Shown: piece by piece, positions 8,803 to 18,400 of the stretch
How positions within the stretch are numbered: the first letter of the stretch is position 1
Layout: every line of letters begins with the position of its first letter
NCBI GenBank assembly: GCA_021775615.1
Contig: JAJFHL010000382.1
Span: forward strand, 1-44,800
Direction: 5' to 3'
From: Hyphomicrobiales bacterium
GTDB taxonomy: Bacteria; Pseudomonadota; Alphaproteobacteria; Rhizobiales; JAJFHB01
DNA: 44,800 nucleotides
Program-made: the position numbers and the translations under genes
The notes under the pieces: model-generated
Databases searched by the model: none
The model's input: the letters and a program-made list of their open reading frames with translations, nothing else
What the model was told of the DNA's origin: nothing

Positions 8803-9582
8803 CTAAATCGAGCTGTTGAAAAGGCCGCCGTCGAGCAACAGGTTCTGACCGGTGATGTAACCTGCGTGTGCGCTGCATAGAAACGCACAGGCGTGCCCGA
8901 ACTCGTCCGGTTGTCCAAAGCGTTTTGCCGGAACCGAGCCGCGGCGCAACTCCGCCACTTCGTCAAAGGTCTTGTCCTGAAGCTTTGCCATTCCCTGCAT
9001 GCCCGAGCGGAGCCGGTCGGTGTCAAACAGGCCGGGAAGGATGCCGTTGATGGTCACGTTGTGCTCGGCGATGTCACGGGCAACACCTGCGATAAAGGCC
9101 GTCAGACCGGCCCGGGCGCCGCTTGAGAGATCGAGCCCGACAATCGGCATCTTAACGGAAGCCGAGGTGATGTTTACAATGCGGCCGAATCTTCGTGCGA
9201 TCATCGGGTCGACAACCCGTTGAATGAGCTCGATGGGTGTGACCATGTTCTGGGTCACGCCCGCAAGCATGTCGTCGCGGTTGAGCTCCCGGAAGTTGCG
9301 CAAAGGCGGCCCGCCGTTGTTGTTTACGAGGATGTCGGGCTCCGGGCAGGCCGCGAACAGGGCGTCCTGACCTGCCGGCGTTCCGACATCCGCCGCCACT
9401 GCGGTGACATTGGCGCCGGTTGCGGCTCGAATGTCGTCGGCGGTGGCATTGAGGGTCGCTTCGTCGCGGCCGTTTATGACGATGTCGGCGCCGGCCTGCG
9501 CCAGGGCGGTGGCGCAGGCGCGTCCGAGGCCACGGCTTGACGCACATATGATTGCCTTGCGGCCGCTGATACCCAGATCCAT
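8803..9582 (-). CDS. SDR-family oxidoreductase lacking the usual YxxxK pair
   Basis: A 259-residue short-chain dehydrogenase/reductase. The cofactor loop is ASSRGLGRA (14-22), followed by the NNNGGPP loop (87-93) and the NITSAS strand (137-142). Where the catalytic Tyr-x-x-x-Lys should be, the sequence reads LSSGARAGL, giving Ser153 and Arg157 in place of Tyr and Lys. A related SDR subgroup with an xGARxGL helix exists among proteobacteria, so this is probably a real subfamily rather than a sequencing fault. Start ATG 9582 has GGAGGG seven bases upstream. Usually annotated as a 3-oxoacyl-ACP-reductase-like protein; the reaction is unknown. Confidence 0.85.
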   Translation of the reverse strand: MDLGISGRKAIICASSRGLGRACATALAQAGADIVINGRDEATLNATADDIRAATGANVTAVAADVGTPAGQDALFAACPEPDILVNNNGGPPLRNFRELNRDDMLAGVTQNMVTPIELIQRVVDPMIARRFGRIVNITSASVKMPIVGLDLSSGARAGLTAFIAGVARDIAEHNVTINGILPGLFDTDRLRSGMQGMAKLQDKTFDEVAELRRGSVPAKRFGQPDEFGHACAFLCSAHAGYITGQNLLLDGGLFNSSI

Positions 9583-9777
9583 TTCACACCCTCCGTTCGA
9601 TTGAGCCGGCGCACCATGCCGTAATCGCCGCCGCGCCTCAAGTGCGGGTACGCTGCGGAGGGCTCCTGAGCATCAATTCGTGGGGATGGCCGGCGTCCGT
9701 GGATGGCCGCGGCGCCGAGTCATGCTATAGTCGCCATCGTTTCCACAACGCAATTTTCTTGAGGCGAGTGCGGTTCG

Positions 9778-10764
9778 ATGCAAGCCCACAGTCTACCGAC
9801 ATTTCACGATGTCGAACTGGCATCCCGAAGGATCGCCCGCGAAGCGCGGCTGACGCCGCTGATTGAATCGCCGGCTCTGAACGCGTGCACGGGCGGGCGC
9901 GTGCTCATCAAGCCGGAGATGCTTCAGCGCACCGGCTCGTTCAAGTTCCGCGGCGCCTACAATCGCATTGTTCAGCTCGATGCACAGGAACACCCGCGGG
10001 GCGTAGTGGCGTTTTCCTCGGGCAATCACGCTCAGGGCGTGGCGGCGGCGGCACAGCTTCGAAACCTGCCGGCCGTGATCGTCATGCCGGACGATGCACC
10101 GGCCATGAAGCGTGCCAATACGGAAAGCTATGGCGCCACGGTGGTGACCTGCGACCGGGCCCGTCAGGATCGGCGCGCCATCGCGCAGGGGATTGCGGAA
10201 GAGCAGGGCAGCGTTCTGGTGCCGGCCTATGACGACCCGCACATCATTGCCGGGCAGGGCACGGTCGGCCTGGAGCTTGCGCTTGAAGCACGGCGCCGCG
10301 ATGTCGAGCTTGATGTGCTGCTTGTGCCATGCAGCGGCGGCGGTTTGATCGCCGGCATTAATCTCGCTTTTGAAGCGCTGTCGCCGCGCACGGAAGTCTG
10401 CGTGGTCGAGCCCGAAGGGTTCGACGATCATGCGCGTTCGCTGGACACCGGACAGCGAATGGAAAACGAGCTGAGATCCGGATCGATCTGCGATGCGCTT
10501 TTGTCGGCGCAACCGGGCGAAATGACCTTCGAGATCAACCGCAGATGCCTCAAGGGGGCTTTCGCCGTCAGCGACGACGAGGTGCGCGACGCCGTGGCAT
10601 TTGCCTACCGCGAACTCAAGGTCGTCGTCGAGCCGGGGGGCGCGGTGGCATTGGCGGCTCTGCTTGCGGGAAAGGTGGATGCCGCCGGAAAGTCGGTCGG
10701 GATCGTTCTGTCGGGCGGCAACATCGATGTCGACCAGTTCTGTTCGATCTTGAACGCAAGCTGA
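9778..10764 (+). CDS. threonine/serine dehydratase-family PLP enzyme
   Basis: A 328-residue fold-type II PLP enzyme of the threonine ammonia-lyase group, which deaminates threonine or serine to the 2-oxoacid. The PLP lysine lies in GSFKFRGAYN, the substrate loop in SSGNHAQG, and the phosphate-binding glycine loop in PCSGGGLIAG. The C-terminal SGGNID is typical. There is no ACT regulatory domain, so it resembles the catabolic or serine racemase-like short forms rather than biosynthetic IlvA. The ATG at 9778 follows a GAGG about 13 bases upstream. It stands alone between the divergently placed SDR and the convergent CheZ-like gene. Confidence 0.9.
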   Translation: MQAHSLPTFHDVELASRRIAREARLTPLIESPALNACTGGRVLIKPEMLQRTGSFKFRGAYNRIVQLDAQEHPRGVVAFSSGNHAQGVAAAAQLRNLPAVIVMPDDAPAMKRANTESYGATVVTCDRARQDRRAIAQGIAEEQGSVLVPAYDDPHIIAGQGTVGLELALEARRRDVELDVLLVPCSGGGLIAGINLAFEALSPRTEVCVVEPEGFDDHARSLDTGQRMENELRSGSICDALLSAQPGEMTFEINRRCLKGAFAVSDDEVRDAVAFAYRELKVVVEPGGAVALAALLAGKVDAAGKSVGIVLSGGNIDVDQFCSILNAS

Positions 10765-10794
10765 ACCTGCCGCCCCGACCGCTGAAATCTGAAC

Positions 10795-11877
10795 CTACGA
10801 GAACAGAGCCAGCTTGTCGGCGGTTTCCAGATCGTCCAACAGAACTTCGTCCGTGCCGGCAGGCAATACATCGGCGCGTGTCGCGGCGGGGGTGTCTTCG
10901 ACCGGCCCGTCAGAGTCCGGGGTTTCATCCGTGTCAGGTTTGCGGACCATGATCATCTGTCCCTGGGAGGAAGCATCCCCGGTGTCGGTTTCCAGGTCAA
11001 CGGTCTCGTCCTCGACGGGGGCTTCTTCGAACTCCAGAATTGCTTCTTCGGGAACCGACTCCTCGTCAAATTCGATCACCGTATCGTCGGTGACCAGTTC
11101 GCTAACAATCGCTTCGGCCGGGGCGCCTTGATCGCTTGAGGTGACCACCGCGTCGAACAGCTCCTCGCGCGATCCAATCATCAGGTCGACATCTTCCTGA
11201 TCATGGCCCTTGCCCTCAAGCTGCGGGCCGTTCAGGAGGTGAGCATCGGGGCGTGCGTCGGAGAGCTTCGGTGCGACGGGTTCAGCGTCGTCACCGCCCC
11301 AGATGTGGCGCATGGCCTCGAGGCGCTCTTCCAGATAGCGCAGGACGGCGACCACCTTTGACGTGCGCTGGCCGGTAATGTCCTGGAAGGAGCAGGCTGT
11401 GTAGATCGCGGTTATGAGATTGTCGATCTGCTCGCAGTGTTCCTCTTCGACACCGGCCTCCCGCATGGTCCAGGTGAGTTCCTGCACGCTCTCGGCGGCC
11501 TCCAGTATTTCCTGGGTTGCCGTTTCCGTCGCGGTGACAATGGCGTCGAGTTCCTCGGTTGCCGCGTTGATGCTGTCGTCATCGTCGCTGCCATCGGGCT
11601 TCAGGGAGGCGATCTCACGCTTGGTCTGGGCAATGGCCGCCGCCATCTCGACCAGATCGAAGCGAACCTGATCCACGTCGGCGGAAACCGGCGCCGGGCG
11701 GTTTTCCAGCATGGAGCGCTCGAGCTTTCCGATCGCATCGAGCAGCACGGTGGTGTCGGAATTGCGGTTCCGCTGGGTATATTTTGCGAGAAACCAGCGG
11801 CCGCGCTCCGTCTCCATGACGGCGGCTTCGATGGCCTCGTAGTCAGCCTCTTTGAGGGGATCCAGATCTTTTTTCAT
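10795..11877 (-). CDS. CheZ-like chemotaxis phosphatase with an acidic C-terminal tail
   Basis: A 360-residue protein whose N-terminal half (to about residue 195) is a helical bundle carrying FQDITGQ (164-170). E. coli CheZ has the same motif (FQDLTGQ), where the aspartate and glutamine dephosphorylate CheY-P; here these would be D166 and Q170. Residues 200-360 form a long acidic, Glu/Asp-rich, low-complexity tail, rather than the short CheY-binding helix of enteric CheZ, though the last residues (LETADKLALFS) could act as such a peptide. It is convergent with the dehydratase and divergent from the MFS gene. Chemotaxis partners in the window are limited to the Hpt protein and one soluble chemoreceptor. 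Confidence 0.75.
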   Translation of the reverse strand: MKKDLDPLKEADYEAIEAAVMETERGRWFLAKYTQRNRNSDTTVLLDAIGKLERSMLENRPAPVSADVDQVRFDLVEMAAAIAQTKREIASLKPDGSDDDDSINAATEELDAIVTATETATQEILEAAESVQELTWTMREAGVEEEHCEQIDNLITAIYTACSFQDITGQRTSKVVAVLRYLEERLEAMRHIWGGDDAEPVAPKLSDARPDAHLLNGPQLEGKGHDQEDVDLMIGSREELFDAVVTSSDQGAPAEAIVSELVTDDTVIEFDEESVPEEAILEFEEAPVEDETVDLETDTGDASSQGQMIMVRKPDTDETPDSDGPVEDTPAATRADVLPAGTDEVLLDDLETADKLALFS

Positions 11878-12008
11878 AATAGTCTCATTCGCTCGCCGAA
11901 CGGAATTTACCCCTGAGCCGCAACCAAAAACGAATCATTCTCTTAATATTCTGGCAATTGGTTAGCGTTTTGTTTAGATGGCCGTCAATTGCGGGAAAGG
12001 TATGGCGG

Positions 12009-13244
12009 GTGGGAGGAAGCGCCGACGGGGACAATGCGGGCGCCACGGCACGGACGGCGGGCCTGCGTTTGAGCCTGTTCTACGGGGCGCTTTTCCTTGG
12101 ATTGGGCATATTCGTGCCGTTTTTCCCGGTGTGGCTCCAGGTGCAGGGGCTCGACGCCTCACAGATCAGTATTGTGCTTGCGGGGCAGATGGCCGTGCGT
12201 ATCGGGTCGGGCCCGGCCTTTGCTTTTCTGGCGGACCGTATGGGCGACCGGCGCATTCTGCTGAGCTGTTTGTCCGCCGCGGCGTTTGTGTGCATGGCGC
12301 TGCTTGCGGCCGTCTCCGGATTTGTCGCAATTCTGTGTCTCGCGATCGCCATGGCAGTGGTGTGGACGCCCGTACTGCCGCTCATCGAGTCACTGGCCGT
12401 GCTGGAAAGCGAAGGCGGGGGCGCGGACTATGGCAGAACCCGTCTGTGGGGCTCGCTGACCTTCATCGCAGGCAGTATGGGCGGCGGCTATGCGCTCACC
12501 TTTACCGGGCCTGAGCTGATAATCTGGTTTCTTGTCGGCGCCTATCTGCTCATGTTCATTGCGTCTTTCGTTCTGCCGCCCGAGCCGGGCCGGCGGCAGG
12601 CAGCGCGTGGCAGCCTGCGCTTTGCGGATGTCATGCCGGTGCTGCGCCATCCGGTGTTTCTGGCGTTTATGTGCTCCGCCAGCCTGACGCAGGCAAGCCA
12701 CGCCCTCTATTACGGATTTGGAACGATCCATTGGCAGAGCGTCGGCATCGGTGATGGCGTGATCGGTGGACTGTGGGCAGTTGGGGTTGTCGCCGAAATT
12801 GTCTTGTTCATATTCGCGCGGCGCTCGCTCGGACGCGCCGGTCCGCTTGGCCTGGTTGTTCTCGGCGGCGTGGCCGCCGCAGTAAGGTGGTCCGCGACCG
12901 CACTCGATCCCGGCATCGCATGGCTGACCGTCATTCAGCTGGCGCACGGGCTGACCTTCGGCGCAACTCACCTGGGCGCCATGCATTTCATCGCCAGGGC
13001 GACACCAACCAGATACCACGCGACCGTGCAGGGCGTTCATGCCGCCTTTGCGGGCGGCATCGTCATGGCGGTGGTGATGAGTGGATCAGGTGCTCTATAC
13101 GCGTCGTACGGAGCGTATGGGTATTTCGCCATGGCTGCGTTGGGGGCGCTTGGCGGCCTGGCGGCGCTCATCGCCGCGGTCCTGTGGAACGGCGGCGAGC
13201 TGGAGTCCGTCAAAGTGACTCCGAATTCATCGAATGGGCTCTAG
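12009..13244 (+). CDS. MFS transporter (HcaT / MFS_1-like family)
   Basis: A roughly 411-residue, 12-helix major facilitator of the MFS_1-like group. The loop between helices 2 and 3 is FLADRMGDRR, a clear MFS signature. The GTG at 12009 has AAAGG eight bases upstream and places the first helix (LSLFYGALFLGLGIFVPFF) near the N-terminus; a TTG at 11958 would add 17 residues but lacks a ribosome site. Its stop overlaps the stop of the convergent dgcA gene by 3 bases within CTAG. Proximity to the D-glutamate genes makes an amino-acid-related substrate possible, but they are on opposite strands and nothing in the sequence proves it. Confidence 0.85.
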   Translation: MGGSADGDNAGATARTAGLRLSLFYGALFLGLGIFVPFFPVWLQVQGLDASQISIVLAGQMAVRIGSGPAFAFLADRMGDRRILLSCLSAAAFVCMALLAAVSGFVAILCLAIAMAVVWTPVLPLIESLAVLESEGGGADYGRTRLWGSLTFIAGSMGGGYALTFTGPELIIWFLVGAYLLMFIASFVLPPEPGRRQAARGSLRFADVMPVLRHPVFLAFMCSASLTQASHALYYGFGTIHWQSVGIGDGVIGGLWAVGVVAEIVLFIFARRSLGRAGPLGLVVLGGVAAAVRWSATALDPGIAWLTVIQLAHGLTFGATHLGAMHFIARATPTRYHATVQGVHAAFAGGIVMAVVMSGSGALYASYGAYGYFAMAALGALGGLAALIAAVLWNGGELESVKVTPNSSNGL

Positions 13245-14224
13245 CCCCATAGGGCGGCGGGCGGTGCCGACATGGTGCTGCCGTCAAACGCGATGCCGGG
13301 ATCGCGGTCCTCGGTCAGAAGGAGCGGTCCGTCGAGGTCGACGACCGCCGCCTCCTGCGCCACCACCATTGCCGGCGCCATGGCCAGCGAGGTTGCCAGC
13401 ATGCAGCCGACCATGACGGTGAGGCCGCGCTCCCTTGCAGCGGCGCTCAGGGCGAGCGCCTCGGTCAGGCCGCCGGTCTTGTCAAGCTTGATGTTGATGG
13501 CGTCATAGCGGCCGGATACGGCATCGAGGCTGGCGAGGCCGTGGGCGGACTCGTCGGCGCAGACCGGTATCGGGTGACCGATGGTCTCAAGCAGCGCATC
13601 GTCGCCGGCGGGCAGGGGCTGTTCGACCAGTTCGACGCCGGTTTCGGCGCAGACGGCGAACATGGCTTCAATGTCACCGGCCGCCCAGCCTTCATTGGCA
13701 TCGACAATCAGGCGCAGGCCGGGAGCGGCGGCGCGGATCGCACGCAGACGTTCGCCGTCGCCATCCTGGCCCAACTTGATCTTGAGCAATGGGCGATGTG
13801 CTGCGGCCCCGGCCGCCGCGGCCATGTTCTCCGCCGTGTCCAGGCTAAGCGTGTAGGCGGTGGTCAAGGGGTGCAGGGCCTCGATGCCTGCGAGTTCCCA
13901 GGCCCGCTTGCGGGTCATCTTTGCATCGAGATCCCACAGCGCGCAGTCGACCGCGTTGCGTGCGGCGCCGGGCGGCATGAGCGATTGCAGATCTTCCCGT
14001 GTCAGGCCCTCGCAAAGGGCTCCCGCATGGGCGTTGATGTCCTCTATGACGCCTGCAACGGTCTCGCCGTATCGTGCGTAGGGTACGCACTCTCCGCGGC
14101 CGGTGGCATCGCCGTCGGTGATTTCGGCGACCACAATTTCGGCCGCGGTCTTGGCGCCGCGTGAAATGCGAAACCCGCCGGTGATCGGCCAGGACTGATG
14201 TTCGACCCTGAGCTGGCGTGACAT
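13241..14224 (-). CDS. dgcA: enolase-superfamily racemase, DgcA-like (N-acetyl-D-glutamate racemase / dipeptide epimerase)
   Basis: A 327-residue member of the mandelate-racemase/dipeptide-epimerase group. Catalytic and metal residues are visible: KIK (148-150), D175 in VDANEGW, E201 in VEQPLP, D224 in CADES, and K249 in KLDKTGG, with the DLD motif near the C-terminus that reads the substrate amino group. Such genes are usually annotated L-Ala-D/L-Glu epimerase. Here the gene starts 7 bp after a DUF1611 gene; in marine proteobacteria that pair has been described as DgcN (N-acetyltransferase) and DgcA (N-acetyl-D-glutamate racemase) of D-glutamate catabolism. The pathway assignment rests on this neighbourhood; dipeptide epimerase is the alternative. 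Confidence 0.85.
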   Translation of the reverse strand: MSRQLRVEHQSWPITGGFRISRGAKTAAEIVVAEITDGDATGRGECVPYARYGETVAGVIEDINAHAGALCEGLTREDLQSLMPPGAARNAVDCALWDLDAKMTRKRAWELAGIEALHPLTTAYTLSLDTAENMAAAAGAAAHRPLLKIKLGQDGDGERLRAIRAAAPGLRLIVDANEGWAAGDIEAMFAVCAETGVELVEQPLPAGDDALLETIGHPIPVCADESAHGLASLDAVSGRYDAINIKLDKTGGLTEALALSAAARERGLTVMVGCMLATSLAMAPAMVVAQEAAVVDLDGPLLLTEDRDPGIAFDGSTMSAPPAALWG

Positions 14225-14231
14225 CGCACGT

Positions 14232-15245
14232 TCAGCCCTTTGGGAAGCGGCGGATCAATTCCGCCACCACGGAGGAAACGCCGTTGCGAATGGGATCTGC
14301 CGCGGGGAGGCCGTACTCCTCCGACAGTTCGGCAAGACAGCGTTCAGCTTCGGCGTCGCCAAGGGCTGATGTGTTGACGGCAAGACCGACGCACTGGATG
14401 TCGGGATTGGTCAGGGAGCCGTTCTGTACGACCCTCTCGATGACCTGCGCGATGGTGGGGAGGGGGTGTTCGACACCACGCATCCTGGTGCGGGTCGGTT
14501 CATGGCAGACGACGAAGGCGTCGGGCTGCGAGCCATGTAAGAGGCCCAAAGTGACACCCGCAAAAGAGGGATGAAACAACGAGCCCTGGCCCTCTACGAC
14601 GTCCCAGTGTCCGGCCTCGTTGTCGGGTGAGACCCATTCAGCGGCGCCGGAGATGAAATCGGCGACGACCGCGTCGATCGAGATACCGCGGCCTGAGATG
14701 AAAACGCCGGTCTGGCCGGTGGCGCGGAAGTCGGCGTCGAGCCCTTCGGCGCGCATTTCCTTCTCAAGCGCGAGGGCGGCGTACTTCTTGCCGCAGGAGC
14801 AGTCCGTACCAACGGTGAGGAGGCGCATGCCCGACCGCTTGTGCCCCTTGCCGGTGGCGAAACGCTGATCAGAGTAGCGCACGTCATGGAGTTGCCGTCC
14901 GGCGCGTTCTGCCGCGTCGGCGATGCGTGGAATTCCCGAAAGGCGGATATGAAGCCCGGTCGCCACATGCAGTCCGGCATCGAGCGCTTGGACAATGCTG
15001 TCGATCCAGTGGTCGGGGAGGACGCCGCCGGCATTGGCAACGCCGACCACCATGGTCCTGGCGCCCTGCGCGGCGGCGTCCTGGATGCTCATTTCCCGCA
15101 AGCCGACGTCGGCCTTGCAGCCCTCCAGGCGCAGCTGCCCGAGACACCAGTCGGCGCGCCAGTCAACAATGCCCTGCGCCGTCTTTGCCGCGAGCTGGTC
15201 GTGCGCGTCGCCGAGAAACAGTAGATAGGGGTGCTCGATTTCCAT
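14232..15245 (-). CDS. dgcN: DUF1611 protein, DgcN-like (D-glutamate N-acetyltransferase)
   Basis: A 337-residue DUF1611 protein with a P-loop-like GTDCSCGKKYAAL (146-158) at the start of its C-terminal domain and a Rossmann-like N-terminal domain (VVGVANAGG). ATG 15245 (MEIEHPY) is chosen because GGAGG lies six bases upstream; the frame extends further but without a ribosome site. In D-glutamate catabolism of marine proteobacteria, DgcN acetylates D-Glu using acetyl-CoA before DgcA racemises the product. The tight dgcN-dgcA arrangement seen here matches that system. No DgcR-type regulator is visible next to it. Confidence 0.85.
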   Translation of the reverse strand: MEIEHPYLLFLGDAHDQLAAKTAQGIVDWRADWCLGQLRLEGCKADVGLREMSIQDAAAQGARTMVVGVANAGGVLPDHWIDSIVQALDAGLHVATGLHIRLSGIPRIADAAERAGRQLHDVRYSDQRFATGKGHKRSGMRLLTVGTDCSCGKKYAALALEKEMRAEGLDADFRATGQTGVFISGRGISIDAVVADFISGAAEWVSPDNEAGHWDVVEGQGSLFHPSFAGVTLGLLHGSQPDAFVVCHEPTRTRMRGVEHPLPTIAQVIERVVQNGSLTNPDIQCVGLAVNTSALGDAEAERCLAELSEEYGLPAADPIRNGVSSVVAELIRRFPKG

Positions 15246-15339
15246 GTTCCGCCTCCAGACCCGTTTGTCCGTACCTTGCACCGGGGTCCACAACGGAGAT
15301 CCCCGGTTCCCGCCGGTACGATTGCCCCATACAGCAAAA

Positions 15340-15368
15340 GGCCGCCCGCAAGTTTCGCGCGGGCGGCC
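15340..15368 (-). terminator. intrinsic terminator of the large coiled-coil gene
   Basis: On the minus strand a 10-bp GC stem (GGCCGCCCGC / GCGGGCGGCC, 9-base loop) is followed by TTTTGCTGT. It lies about 80 bp after the stop at 15447 and about 95 bp before the dgcN start, so it would separate the two minus-strand transcripts. Confidence 0.75.
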
Positions 15369-15446
15369 AAGTGTTTGTTCTTGTGGCCGACGGTTTAATA
15401 CCGGCCCGAAGGGGCATCGGCAAGCCCCGGTGTAAAGTGCTCCGGT

Positions 15447-18400
15447 CTAGCTCACCCTGCCGCTGGCGTGGGCCAGCATCAGATAGAGTTTGCCGGTTTC
15501 AGAGGCCAGATACGCGTCAACATTTGTATTGCCGCGGTCATTTTCGGAAACCGTGTCCAGGAGGCGCTCGAAGTCCTTGATGTAACGGTCGACGTCGGAG
15601 CGGAACTCGGGCTCCTGACGATACCGCTTCACCACGTCCTCGAACATCTTCTGGCTGCGCAGGCCATAGAGCCGGCGCGTGAAGACATTGCGCTCGCCCT
15701 TCTTGTAGCGCTCCCACAGTTCGGCGTGATTGTCGGGGTCCAGCGCCCGTGCCAGATCGACGGAGAGCGAGTTGAGGCTTTCCACGATATGCAGCGCCGA
15801 GCGCGGAATGTTCGGGGAGCCAGGCCGCTTGTTGCTCGGTCCCTTGAACTCGACGACGTTCTCCGACAGCGCCGGCAACGTTTTGTCATCGCCCCGGTTG
15901 GCCGCCTTCAGGAGGTCGGGGAGTGAATACTTGTCCGTATGGGACGACGTTTCCCGGTTGTCAGGGGAGCGGCGCTTCGGCTCGGGTTTTTCCTGTGCCG
16001 GGGCGGCGCGTTCGGGTTGCGCGTTCTGTGCCTGCGTGCGCCGGGTTCCACCGCCGGGATTGCGAGGGGCGGGCGCAGGCGCGGGCTTGCGGGCCGCCGG
16101 GGCCTTCTTCTCGGAAATCCCGGGGCCTGATACGTCGACGGTGCCGCCGTGGTGGCGAACGACCTCGGCAAGAGAGTTGAGCGCGCTGATCTGATCGGAC
16201 ACCACCTTGCGCATTTCGTCGGCGTTGTCCTTGGTTTCGGCGGGCAGCTCGAACATGGCATGCTTGAACTCGGACCGGGCGTTCTCCAGTTCGCGGGTAA
16301 CGTCCTGCGTAACGGTGCGCATTTCGCTCGCCGTTTCGTTGAACGTCTGACTGGTGCCTTCGAAGAGCTCGCGCATGGCCGACATGGCCTCTTCATAACG
16401 CTCACGCAGCCGGCCGGACAGATCGTCCACCTGACTGCCCGCGCTTTCTTCCAGACGCTCCAGTTCGGTGTGCAGAACCTCGGTGGTCTTGACGGCATTC
16501 TCCGACAGGAGACCGGCCACCGCATTGGCGCGCTGTTCGGCCGTGGACAAGGAGTCCTCGATCAGTCCGACGTAACTGCGCATCAGAGAGTCGACGTCTT
16601 CGGATTTCTTGGCGAGGCGCTCGACGAGCTGATTGAGCGTGTCCTCACGGGTCAGCAGGACGCGTTCCATCTCCTTATTGACGCCTTCGACACTGGATTC
16701 CAGCTGATGGCTGACGGTGTCGAGACGCTCGGAGATCTTGCCGCTGGTGTTCTCGAGCCAACCGGACATGTGCTCGCTCGACTGCTCCAGACGCTTGCCG
16801 ATACGGTCCGCGGCATCGTCAAGATGTGTCGAAAGCTGCACCGCGGCCTCTTCAAGATTGACGACGAACTGGCTGTTCGTCGAGTCGAGACGGCCGGTCA
16901 CCTGGGAGCTCGCCTGATCGAGCCGCTCACTGAGTGTCTGCGCCGTATCGTCCAGCCGCGTGAACAGATGCGATCCGGTCTGCTCGAGCGCGTCGGCCAG
17001 CTTGGTCGAGGTCGAGTCGAGACGGCCGGTGAGGCTGGCGCTGGCTTCGTCGAGACGTTCGCTCAGGGTCTGAGTGGTCGTGTCGAGCTGGGAGAACATC
17101 TGCGTGCCGGCCTGATCGAGCGTCTGCGCGATATGCGCCGTGGTCGAGTCAAAGCGGCCGAGGATTTCAGCACCGGTGTTCTCCATCGCGGTCGCCACGT
17201 GCTGGCTGGTGCTTTCCATCTGTGTAAACAGCTGCTGACCGGTTTCGGACAGCTGCGCCGTGATGGCGCCGGTGGTCGACGACATGCGGTCGACGATCTC
17301 CGCACTGCGCTCGGTGAGCTGCCGGCTCATTTCCATGCCGGCTTCGCCTATGCGCTCGAAGACTTCCGTGCTGGTCGTGCTCAGTTTGTCCGAGATCTGC
17401 GCGGACGTGTTCTCCAGCCGGTTGTTCATTTCGCTGGAGGCCTGGTCGAGACGGGCGAAGAGGCGGCTTGACGTCTGCTCGAGCCGCTCGCTCATTTCCG
17501 CGTTCGCTTCTTTCAGCTTGGCAAAGACGCGCGAGGTCGTGTGCTCCACGCGGTCGGTCATTTCACCGGAGGCGGTGGCCAGATACTCGAACACCTGTTC
17601 GCGGGCACGGTCGAGGTTCTGGACGAACTCGCTCGATGCGCTGAGCAGTTTCTCGGTGACCGCGCCGCCGGAAATCTCGACATGCTGGGTCAACTCGGTG
17701 CCGGTCTTTTCGACCTGGGTGGAGACTTCGTGGGACGCCTCCTTCATCTGATAGACGACTTCGCCGGAGCTTGTCTGCAGAAGCTCGGTCATTTCGCCGC
17801 CGACATCGCGCAGCTGCTGGGTGAGCTTGGCGGTGGTGCGGTCCAGATGGCGGGCGAGCTCGGCATTGGCTTCGGAGAACTCACCACTGGCGCCGCGCAG
17901 CATCGAGGTGAACTCGGTGCCGGTGTCACGCAGCCGCTGGGTGATCTTCTCGCTGGTCTGATCAAGGTTCTTGACCAGTTCGGCATTGGCGTCATCGAAC
18001 TCGCCACTGGAGGAACGCAGCAGCTGGGAAAGCTCGGTGGAGGTGTCGCGCATCTGCGTCGAGACATTGCCCGACACGCGCTCGACCTCCTGGGCCCACT
18101 CGGTGCTCGAGTTCTCGAGAGCCTGGGTCGTCTTGGTCAGCGACTCGGTCTGGTCGGAGAGCTGCTCGTTGAACTTGCGCATGTCCTGCAGGACGGTGTT
18201 CGAGATCTGCTCTAGCCGTCCGGTCTGTTGGGCGATCTGCTCCGAGGTGCCGCTTGCCTGCTGCGCGATCTCGGCAATGGCGCCGCCCAACTCGTGGGTG
18301 CTTTCCTTGAGGCCGGTTTCAAGCGAGTGCAGGGTGGTCGAGGCACTGTCGATGATCTGCTGCAGGGTCGAGGTGTTCTGCTCGAGGCGGTTGACCAGGG

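Noticed and set aside
16149-17471. Long plus-strand frame with apparent repeats opposite the coiled-coil gene
   Set aside because: Its periodicity is a reflection of the 33-bp hendecad repeats on the minus strand.
16695-17849. Possible CRISPR array because of regular repetition
   Set aside because: The repeats are degenerate, contiguous, in frame and without spacers; they encode a coiled coil.
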